A stretch of DNA of 41,815 bases, taken from assembly GCA_023664365.1 (NCBI GenBank), contig JAMPFR010000027.1:1-41815 (forward strand), read 5' to 3'. Source of the stretch: Acetatifactor muris. Its GTDB lineage: Bacteria; Bacillota; Clostridia; Lachnospirales; Lachnospiraceae. Made by a program: the position numbers and the translations under genes. This document shows positions 31,840 to 38,282 of the stretch, in pieces (within the stretch, counting starts at the first letter, position 1; every line of letters begins with the position of its first letter). The notes beneath the pieces were generated by a model. That model ran no database searches. It had not been told where the DNA came from and worked only from the letters and a program-made list of their open reading frames with translations.

Positions 31840-32640
31840 ATGGATTTACAATTAGGAGATGTCCAGGAAACAGCCCTGATCCCACTTGCAGTCAGGGCAA
31901 ATGAGACAAAGCGGAAAAATGCACGCATCCATGATGAAAAAGCGGTGGAGATTATAGAAGCGCTGGCAATTAATACAAGGGATATGGATAAATTCATGTC
32001 CCATGAGGGCGTGGTGGCAAGGACGATCATGTTTGACAGGACGCTGAAAAAGCTGCTGGAAAAATATCCGGATGCGGTCTGCGTCAATATTGGCTGCGGT
32101 CTGGATGACCGATTTTCACGGGTGGCTATGGAAGAAGGGCATTCCAACGGAAAAGTAAGATGGTTTAATGTAGACCTTCCGGATTCCATAGAAGTGAGAA
32201 AAAAGGTTTTTACGGAAACGGAGCGTGAGCATATGCTGGCGGGGGACATTCTTGAGACAGGATGGATAAAAGATATTCCGAAAGCGGAAGTGGTGATTGT
32301 GATCGCAGAGGGGCTGCTCATGTATTTTTCAAAGGAGCAGGTGGGTACGGTCCTGCACAACATCACGGATTCTTTCGACAGGGGATTCCTGCTTGCGGAG
32401 CTGATGCATCCTAAGATGATGAAAGAGAAAGTGCATGATACGGTAAAACATACCAATGCGAAGTTTGGGTGGGGAACGAAAACGGGAAATGACCTGCTGG
32501 AACTTAATCCGAAACTGGAACTGATAAGGGAGAGCAGCTTTTGGGATGAGATGAAAAAGTACACATTTGTTGGGAAAATAGGGAGCGTAGTGGCAAAAAA
32601 CCTCAATAACCGGCTTGCCATCTACAGGTGGGGAAGATGA
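31840..32640 (+). CDS. LCM family class I SAM-dependent methyltransferase
   Basis: The 266-aa protein is related to leucine carboxyl methyltransferases and bacterial polyketide-type methyltransferases: R-rich N-terminus (PLAVRANETKRKNARIHDEK), motif I VNIGCGLDDRFSRV, an acidic WFNVDLPDSIEVRKK and VIVIAEGLLMYFSKEQ. No signal peptide. GGAGG lies before the ATG, one base after the hydrolase stop. Its stop overlaps a truncated AraC-type gene (ATGA), which suggests a former operon. Confidence 0.85.
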   Translation: MDLQLGDVQETALIPLAVRANETKRKNARIHDEKAVEIIEALAINTRDMDKFMSHEGVVARTIMFDRTLKKLLEKYPDAVCVNIGCGLDDRFSRVAMEEGHSNGKVRWFNVDLPDSIEVRKKVFTETEREHMLAGDILETGWIKDIPKAEVVIVIAEGLLMYFSKEQVGTVLHNITDSFDRGFLLAELMHPKMMKEKVHDTVKHTNAKFGWGTKTGNDLLELNPKLELIRESSFWDEMKKYTFVGKIGSVVAKNLNNRLAIYRWGR

Positions 32641-32798
32641 CCGGGATCTATCTGGCAAAAAACCATCTGCTGCTGGAGGCAGGATACGGGAATCCGGAGA
32701 TGCACAGCCATTCTGCCTGCCGCGTTTTGATCGGGCTGCATGGGGATATGCGCATGAAGCGGAGGATTCCTGCAACCACTGTAACTGTGGAAATGTAA
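32637..32798 (+). pseudogene. AraC-type regulator, N-terminal fragment
   Basis: The product is 53 aa. It begins TGIYLAKNHLLLEAGYGNPE then MHSHSACRVLIGLHGDM, which fits the cupin-like sensor domain start of AraC-type regulators or related cupins. After residue 40 the sequence loses similarity and stops. The DNA-binding domain is absent. A complete AraC-family gene lies at 35534-36481. Confidence 0.4.
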
Positions 32799-32863
32799 AA
32801 CTGACCTTTGATACGTTCATGGACTGGATCATGCAGATGAAAAGGCAGGGCAGATAAAAAAAA

Positions 32864-32879
32864 TGTCCAATCGGTGCAA
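32864..32879 (+). promoter_or_regulatory. Shared motif upstream of the ECF genes
   Basis: TGTCCAATCGGTGCAA, preceded by an A-run, is nearly the same as the motif at 36499-36514 and 38106-38121. The three copies flank the AraC gene on both sides and precede transport genes, so an AraC-type binding site is a reasonable reading. Confidence 0.5.
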
Positions 32880-32885
32880 TTCTTT

Positions 32886-33395
32886 ATGCTGATGGGAGGC
32901 ATCCATCCCGTAATGTGGATGCTGATGCCCGGCTTTATTGCCGTCTTTGCGGGGATCCTCTTTATGCTGATGGCGGCAAAGGTGAAGGAGCCCGGAGCGG
33001 TGTTCCTGATGGGACTGATCACGGCGTTGATTTATTTTGCCACAGGGCAGTTTACCCTGGTGATACTGGTTTCCATGGCGTCAGCCTGCATCCTGGCCGA
33101 AGTGATCCGTGGCTTGACAAAGTACGACAGTTTCAAGGGGAATGCTGCATCCTATGTGATTTTTTCGCTCGGAATGGTCGGTTCTCCGTTACCTATCTGG
33201 CTGTTTAAAGCAGACTTCCTTGCTCGGATCACGGAACAGGGGATGCCTGCGGATTATGTGTCCGCTGTAGAAGCGCTCTCTTCCAATGCCATGCTGGTTG
33301 TACTGTTTGTGGCTCCTATTATCGGTGGGATGATTGGCGCATTTCTTGCGAAGGGATTGTTTCAGAAACATTTTATAAAGGCAGGAATCGTGTAA
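32886..33395 (+). CDS. MptD-type ECF transporter S component, N-truncated
   Basis: The 169-aa membrane protein has the later part of MptD-type substrate-binding S components: HPVMWMLMPGFIAVFAGILF, a central FLMGLITALIYFATGQFTLV, GNAASYVIFSLGMVGSPLPI and the C-terminal PIIGGMIGAFLAKGLFQKHF. Related proteins have about 25-30 more residues with the first helix, which here are replaced by the shared motif sequence. There is no good ribosome site (GTG 32874 or ATG 32886). The deletion may have removed the true start. Its stop overlaps the T component start. Confidence 0.75.
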   Translation: MLMGGIHPVMWMLMPGFIAVFAGILFMLMAAKVKEPGAVFLMGLITALIYFATGQFTLVILVSMASACILAEVIRGLTKYDSFKGNAASYVIFSLGMVGSPLPIWLFKADFLARITEQGMPADYVSAVEALSSNAMLVVLFVAPIIGGMIGAFLAKGLFQKHFIKAGIV

Positions 33396-34123
33396 TGAGG
33401 AGCGCTTCGGGCAAAAAACATATATTATTGAGAAGCAAAAAGCGGCTTCTCAATAATCATGTACTATTGAAATTCGACCCACGGACAGAGCTTTTGTTTC
33501 TGATACTGGCAAATGTGGTGGCGTTTACCCAGCATTCCCTGTGGGGTGAGGTTACATGGGTTGTTTTGCTGCTCCTGTTGATCGTTGCCTGCGGCTGCAC
33601 AAAGTCCGCAGGCAGGCTGGCATTTGCCTTTGGGCTCTGCCTGCTCCTGCAGTATTATGTTTTTCCAAACGGGCCCAAAATTTTAGCAGGCAGTTTTGCC
33701 ATCCTGGTTTCCTATGCGAGGAAAGTTTTTCCATGCCTGATTGTGGAAACTTTGACATTACAGAAAACATCTGTCAGGGAGCTTATGGCTGCTCTGCGCA
33801 GATGTCATATCCCACAGGGGCTGATCACACCGCTTTCCGTAACCATCCGCTATTTTCCAGCCTTGAAAGAAGAAGCGGGATACATAAGGGATGCCATGAA
33901 ACTGCGGAACATCCACGGGATACAAAAAATAGAGTGCCTGCTTGTCCCGGTTATGATCTCGGCGGCAACAACTGCGGAGGAACTGTCTGCTGCCGCTGTC
34001 ACAAGGGGGATTGAAAACCTGGCGCATAAAACGAGCATGGTCGAAATGAAATTCGGCGTGCAGGACTTTTTATGCCTGGCATTCGGTGTTGTATTTTGTT
34101 TTATCTCAGTTATGGCAGGATAG
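33395..34123 (+). CDS. ECF transporter T component (CbiQ/EcfT family)
   Basis: The 242-aa membrane protein has FDPRTELLFLILANVVAFTQ at the start, four to five helices, and the two cytoplasmic coupling motifs of EcfT proteins: the first near RYFPALKEEAGYIRDAMKLR, the second near ELSAAAVTRGIENL (A-x-x-x-R-G type). It links the S component to the ATPases. The ATG overlaps the S component stop, and the ATPase gene follows after 11 bases. Confidence 0.85.
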   Translation: MRSASGKKHILLRSKKRLLNNHVLLKFDPRTELLFLILANVVAFTQHSLWGEVTWVVLLLLLIVACGCTKSAGRLAFAFGLCLLLQYYVFPNGPKILAGSFAILVSYARKVFPCLIVETLTLQKTSVRELMAALRRCHIPQGLITPLSVTIRYFPALKEEAGYIRDAMKLRNIHGIQKIECLLVPVMISAATTAEELSAAAVTRGIENLAHKTSMVEMKFGVQDFLCLAFGVVFCFISVMAG

Positions 34124-34134
34124 GAGGTGTGCCC

Positions 34135-35541
34135 GTGATAGAGATACAGGATGTTTCTTTTGCATATGAGAGAGGACAGGGGACGCTTTCCCATATGAAC
34201 CTGCAGATTGGGCGGGGTGAGTGTGTGCTTCTCTGCGGGGAAAGTGGGGGCGGCAAGACAACGGTGACAAAGCTGGTCAATGGACTGATCCCCCATTTTG
34301 TGAAGGGCGGTGATTTATCAGGCAGGACGGTGGTAAATGGGCTGGATGTTTCGGATATGGAAATGTACCATCTGGCAGAACAGGTCGGCTCCGTGTTCCA
34401 GAACCCCAAGTCACAGTTTTTTAATATGGATTCTGACAGCGAGATCACATTCGGGCTGGAAAATGCGGGCACCTCACCGGAGAAGATCAAAGAACGTCTG
34501 GAGGCCACGGTTTCGGCACTGAAAATCGGGCCGCTTCTTGGAAGAAATATTTTCTCCATGTCCGGCGGGGAAAAACAGAGCCTTGCTTTTGCAAGCGTTT
34601 ATGCCATGGACCCGTCTGTGTTTGTGCTGGATGAGCCGACAGCCAACCTGGATGCGGAGGCAATTGGCATCCTGCGCAGGCAGATCATGCAGATTAAAAA
34701 AGAAGGGCGGACGGTCATTGTTGCGGAGCATCGTCTGTATTTCCTGATGGATTTGGTTGACTGTGCCGTATTCCTGCAGGACGGGAAGATGATTCAGATT
34801 TATTCGGGAGATGAATTCAGGAGAATCCCGGAGGGGCAGCGTATCAGGATGGGGCTGCGGAGTTTCACTGACCCCGTGATGGAACTGCCGAGCGCCAGGC
34901 CGCCCGGAACGAAAAACGGGCTGTCGGTAGAAAACCTTTCCTGCGCATTTTGCAGGCAGACCATATTTGAGGGGATCAGCTTTTCAGCAGATCCCGGAGA
35001 GGTGCTTGGAATTGTGGGATGCAACGGGGTGGGAAAGACCACGCTGACACGGTGCCTATGTGGTCTGTTAAAAGAAAAAAATGGAACCGTCCGGCTTGAC
35101 GGGATGGTCCTGAACCGGAAACAGCGGAACAGGGCGTGCAGCCTTGTCATGCAGGACGTAAACCACCAGCTTTTTTCGGACAGCGTGTGGGATGAATGTG
35201 AACTGTCCACGCCGGAGCGCAGGTCAGCGTCTGGCAGTGGCGTCCGCTATCCTTTCGGGAAAGCGTCTCCTGATATTCGACGAACCCACCAGCGGGCTGG
35301 ATTACAGGCATATGCTGGAAGTGGGGCGCATGATCCGGGATCTGGCGGGGCAGGGATGCATTGTGCTGGTAGTTTCCCACGACAGGGAGTTCATGGAGAA
35401 AGCCTGTGACCGCATATTTGAAGTAACAGTTCAGCCATACCGTAGATCCTTTGTGTACAATGTATATTCTGGCAAATTATGAATGGCATGGCTGAACTGT
35501 TACTATTTGAAATGGATGGAAGGAGGGGTATGGATGGATGA
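34135..35541 (+). pseudogene. Double ECF-type ATPase, damaged by a deletion and a MITE
   Basis: The first ATPase domain is complete: Walker A CGESGGGKTT, VFQNPKSQFFNMD, signature MSGGEKQS, Walker B VFVLDEPTANLD and His in VAEHRLYFL. The second has Walker A GCNGVGKTT and MQDVNHQLFSDSVWDECELS. At about 35205 the frame breaks, with the loss of the segment that holds the usual signature. The rest, with Walker B LLIFDEPTSGLDY and VVSHDREFMEKACD, is in another frame. The last codons are split by an 81-bp MITE (35423-35503). Without the MITE the gene would end at TGA 35539-35541, overlapping the AraC start. GTG 34135 is the best start, seven bases after AGGAGG. Confidence 0.8.
35415..35511. mobile_element. 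81-bp MITE with 16-bp terminal repeats and 8-bp target duplication
   Basis: GTAACAGTTCAGCCAT (35423-35438) and its exact complement (35488-35503) bound an 81-bp element without coding capacity. The 8-bp TATTTGAA is found immediately outside both ends (35415-35422 and 35504-35511), a target duplication. Removing element plus one duplication restores a plausible ATPase C-terminus. GTAA ends and 8-bp duplications are features of IS66-type transposition, so an IS66-like enzyme may have moved it (inference). Confidence 0.9.
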
Positions 35542-36481
35542 GTTTCTGCTTACGGAAGATACCGGCGTAAAACTGGTGGAAGCGGGAGGGTGCAGCGTGT
35601 ATCAGCTACGGAATGAGACGGGGGAAGGGACGATCACCGTCTATGAAGTTTTTCCGGGAGTCAGCCTTTCCTATAACGATTTCCATATCCGTTATTATGA
35701 CAGCAGGTTCAAGCCGGACAGGAATGTCTTCTGCATCGACCACTGCCGGGAAGGACGGCTGGAGTATCCGGCGGCGGATGATGCCTATTCTTATGTGGAA
35801 GCAGGGGATCTGAAACTTGACCGCAGGCTTACCCATACCGGGCATTTTGAGATGCCCCTTTCCCATTACCATGGCGCAATGGTGTCTTTTGATATGGATG
35901 CTGCCTGCAGATCCCTGCCGCAGGAGGTTAAGGACTTTCCCGTGAACCTGCGGGCATTGCAGGAAAAGTTCTGCAGCGGTATTTACCCTTATGTGGTGCA
36001 TGGCGACGGCTCCATTGAACATATTTTTGGGGAACTGTACGCGGTGCCGGAAAAAATCAAACGGCCTTATTTTAAGATTAAGATCCTGGAACTGCTGCTG
36101 TATCTGGAGGCATTGGAACTGCCGGAAAACCCGGCAGAGAAACCGTATTTTTACCGGACGCAGGTGGAGAAGGTCAAGGCGGTGCAGCAGTTCCTTGTGG
36201 GGCATATGGATGAGAATTTCACGCAGGAGGAGATGTCCCGCCGTTTTGATATCCCGCTGACGCCCCTTAAAAACTGCTTTAAATCGGTTTTTGGGGCAAG
36301 CATTGGAAGCTACCTTCTGGAATACCGGATGAACCAGGCGGCCGTTTTCTTAAGGACAAAACGGGAGATGAGCGTGGCGGAGATTGCCGGGCGCGTGGGA
36401 TACGACAGCCCAAGCAAGTTTGCGGCGGCTTTCCGCAGGAAAATGGGGATGACGCCGATGGATTACCGGAACCGGTTGTAG
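35534..36481 (+). CDS. AraC family transcriptional regulator
   Basis: The 315-aa protein has a sensor domain (YEVFPGVSLSYNDFHIRYYD, FCIDHCREGRLEY) and a C-terminal double helix-turn-helix: FTQEEMSRRFDIPLTPLKNC, MSVAEIAGRVGYDSPSKFAA and the closing FRRKMGMTPMDYR. This type is often found beside ECF or metallophore ABC genes in Clostridia. The start ATG 35534 follows AGGAGGGG and lies in what was the end of the ATPase gene. It likely controls the ECF genes upstream and the ABC pair downstream through the shared GTCCAATCGG motif. Confidence 0.85.
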   Translation: MDEFLLTEDTGVKLVEAGGCSVYQLRNETGEGTITVYEVFPGVSLSYNDFHIRYYDSRFKPDRNVFCIDHCREGRLEYPAADDAYSYVEAGDLKLDRRLTHTGHFEMPLSHYHGAMVSFDMDAACRSLPQEVKDFPVNLRALQEKFCSGIYPYVVHGDGSIEHIFGELYAVPEKIKRPYFKIKILELLLYLEALELPENPAEKPYFYRTQVEKVKAVQQFLVGHMDENFTQEEMSRRFDIPLTPLKNCFKSVFGASIGSYLLEYRMNQAAVFLRTKREMSVAEIAGRVGYDSPSKFAAAFRRKMGMTPMDYRNRL

Positions 36482-36488
36482 CGTTAGA

Positions 36489-36527
36489 AAAAAGTATTTG
36501 TCCAATCGGGGCAAAATGGGCGGGTTG
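36489..36527 (+). repeat. 39-bp direct repeat with the GTCCAATCGG motif, copy 1
   Basis: The 39 bases from AAAAAGTATTTGTCCAATCG to GGCGGGTTG recur without change at 38096-38134. This copy lies eight bases after the AraC stop, where a promoter for the following gene would be expected. Confidence 0.8.
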
Positions 36528-36532
36528 TATCT

Positions 36533-36561
36533 GTGTGGGCGGAAGAGACGTGAGTGAATTT
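36533..36561 (+). pseudogene. Short relic of an ABC exporter gene
   Basis: The frame reads CVGGRDVSEF. The bases match those coding RVGGRDVREF in the second ABC exporter (about 41288-41316) with only three differences in 29. This is a leftover of a related ABC gene, which suggests that an older copy was lost here. Confidence 0.45.
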
Positions 36562-36655
36562 ATACTGACGGTCACTAACATTTGCCATGAATGCTCTTCT
36601 TCATTGAATGCTCTTCTTCAATGCTGCCCGACTCACGAGCGAGAAGCATTATGAA
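36562..36655. repeat. Imperfect direct repeat flanking the TA module, copy 1
   Basis: This copy shares ATACTGAC, ATTTGCCATGAATGCTCTT, CCCGACTCA and AAGCAT-ATGAA blocks with 37353-37429. It has an extra internal tandem duplication of 17 bases (TGAATGCTCTTCTTCAT and TGAATGCTCTTCTTCAA, 36588-36621). Confidence 0.75.
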
Positions 36656-36675
36656 TCGGTAGCAAATGTATGCGC

Positions 36676-37057
36676 TCACGAGTATATCTTGAGATTCGGC
36701 AGAACAGCCTGAATAAGCGTAAAGTGTTTATCTCCCGTCCAGACAGCAACATCATATTTGATTGCAACCATAGCTATAACCGCATCTGAAAGTGGAACTG
36801 ACACACCATTGTTTCGGAGTTTATACAGATATTGCACCTAATAACTGCCAGTCCGCATGCTCTATAGAAAGTTCATCAAAAGCACCCAGCATGGTAGTAA
36901 TCTCGTTAAAGTCCTTTTCTGATACAGCCCCATGAAGCAATTCAGTTCTGATTACGCCACAGATAGCAATGTCTTCCTTTTCGAATGTCTTTGTGATCTC
37001 TTCAGTCGGATGATTCCAAAAATCTATGAAAACATTTGTGTCCACAAGCAGCATCAA
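36676..37057 (-). pseudogene. PIN domain (VapC-like) toxin, frameshifted
   Basis: Read from 37057 backwards, the protein begins LLVDTNVFIDFWNHP (first active-site Asp), then AICGVIRTELLHGAV (Glu) and HADWQLLGA. It then meets a stop because of one extra A at about 36829-36831. In the next frame it continues with LYKLRNNGVSVPLSDAVIAM (Asp) and YDVAVWTGDKHFTLIQAVLP (Asp) to a stop at 36676. The full protein would be about 127 aa, a normal RNase toxin. As written, it lacks half the active site. The antitoxin gene upstream overlaps its start by four bases. Confidence 0.8.
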
Positions 37058-37311
37058 ATCATGCTCCTCTCTCTAAGATCATTTACAGCGGTTGCATCAA
37101 TCTTAATCTTTCCAGCTGATTGCAGAAAACGCCTTTTCTTTTCTTCCTTTGTCAGTCCGGCAACTTTGTTTACCATTTGACTTTCCATCATCGGTTCCTT
37201 AAATCCTGTGATAGATACTGTTCTCATGGCATCAATCATTTTGATTAAAGTCCGGATTCCGTCTTCTGTCATTTGATCAATTCTATTATATGCTTCCTGT
37301 TGCAGTGTCAT
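37054..37311 (-). CDS. Antitoxin partner of the PIN toxin
   Basis: The 85-aa protein has an N-terminal helical part (EAYNRIDQMTEDGIRTLIKM) and a C-terminal KKRRFLQSAGKIKIDATAVN then DLRERSMI. This is typical of small antitoxins that pair with PIN toxins in Clostridia. GGGAGGCG lies before the ATG on the reverse strand. The overlap with the toxin gene is the normal layout. It is intact although its toxin is not. Confidence 0.7.
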   Translation of the reverse strand: MTLQQEAYNRIDQMTEDGIRTLIKMIDAMRTVSITGFKEPMMESQMVNKVAGLTKEEKKRRFLQSAGKIKIDATAVNDLRERSMI

Positions 37312-37352
37312 ATAGAATCGCCTCCCTTATGCTCAAGACCGTCAGAGTTCAT

Positions 37353-37429
37353 ACTGACAATCGCTACTATTTGCCATGAATGCTCTTTTTTATTGTTACC
37401 CGACTCATGAGCGGAAAGCATCATGAAGC
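37353..37429. repeat. Imperfect direct repeat flanking the TA module, copy 2
   Basis: This is the counterpart of 36562-36655 without the 17-base duplication. It lies in the promoter region of the TA operon. Within it, CATGAATGCTCTT and AAGCATCATGAAG are near-complements, so each copy can also fold back. Confidence 0.7.
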
Positions 37430-37632
37430 CTTCGATTTCCTTCATCGGCATAATAACCAACTTCCGTGAACCCTATAATCATAATTATATGCCAGAACCC
37501 ATAAAATAACAATCTATTTTTCTTTTTTGCACTATACGAATAAAAATTGATTTCCCTAGGAAAAAGCAGTATTTATGAAGAGGCTTCCTGCCCTCAAATG
37601 TTTTTTGAAACGAAAGTGTATTCACATCCAAT

Positions 37633-38094
37633 CGGTTATAGGATGTTTGGTATGAGGGGCAGGATGAGGAAGCCCTATCCCGCAGGCTTACGGTGAACCA
37701 GTTCTGTGTGCTGGCGCTTTGGGATGCCCGGAGGGCGGCGGCTTCTTATCTGGCATCAGATAGAAAGCTGCTGCCGGAGTGGGCAGATGAGTTGGGGAGG
37801 GTTGTGTCCTGTTTTGAAAAGGTTGCGGCTCTGGCGGCTTCGGTAAAAGATATGGTGGGGTTGGAAGGCTCTGTGGCAGCTTCTGGACAAAGGAAAAAAG
37901 GGAAGCACAGGCAGAAATGCTGTTGGAGATGCGCCAGCTTGAACTTGAGGCGATAGGGGCAGCAGGTAGGATTGTCTCCAGTTTTGGTTCAGGGCTTTGT
38001 TTGATGCTCTGCGCCCAGCTGGGGTGGAAAGAAGAATTCGACTGCATCTGGAAATGGTTCAAGACTTATGAAGCACTTTTCCAAAAAGCAAAAA
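37633..38094 (+). pseudogene. Unassigned protein remnant, frameshifted
   Basis: Protein-like sequence runs from about 37633 (WYEGQDEEALSRRLTVNQFC, then VLALWDARRAAASYLASDRK and SCFEKVAALAASVKDMVGLE). After a one-base loss at about 37870-37900 it continues in another frame (EAQAEMLLEMRQLELEAIGA, then GRIVSSFGSGLCLMLCAQLG and WKWFKTYEALFQKAKRK). It is helix-rich with GC-rich codons. I do not recognise the family, and no start is visible because TAG precedes it in frame. The interval 37430-37632 holds no gene; it is A/T-rich and carries TCCAATCGG within a small dyad (CATCC and GGATG) at about 37626-37646. Confidence 0.35.
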
Positions 38095-38095
38095 G

Positions 38096-38134
38096 AAAAA
38101 GTATTTGTCCAATCGGGGCAAAATGGGCGGGTTG
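38096..38134 (+). repeat. 39-bp direct repeat with the GTCCAATCGG motif, copy 2
   Basis: This copy is identical to 36489-36527, 1607 bases away. Here it lies upstream of the ABC exporter pair and of a terminator-like hairpin, so it probably marks the pair's regulatory region. Confidence 0.8.
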
Positions 38135-38164
38135 GAGCGGAAAACGGCTTCCGGAAGCGTTAAG

Positions 38165-38203
38165 ATAAGAATGATTAGTGAAAACTATCCATTCTTATTT
38201 TTT
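38165..38203 (+). terminator. Terminator or attenuator before the ABC pair
   Basis: ATAAGAATG-AT-TAGT pairs with ACTA-TC-CATTCTTAT: 13 of 15 positions pair around a GAAA tetraloop, followed by six T. It lies between the shared motif and the ABC genes. If transcription starts at the motif, this hairpin would act as an attenuator. Confidence 0.65.
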
Positions 38204-38282
38204 AAGCTTCGAGCAGGGCATCTTTCATGCAGTTTTTTCGAACTTGCTCTGCGGATATGTCATAAAAAGAAGGAGATTGTAT

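Noticed and set aside
32615-32857. 80-codon frame with several cysteines overlapping the AraC-type fragment
   Set aside because: It starts inside the methyltransferase gene in another frame. The Cys-rich part (CNHCNCG) is short and no ribosome site is present.
38178-38282. Upstream start of the first ABC exporter
   Set aside because: The ATG at 38178 is inside the terminator stem and has no ribosome site; ATG 38283 has AAGGAG.
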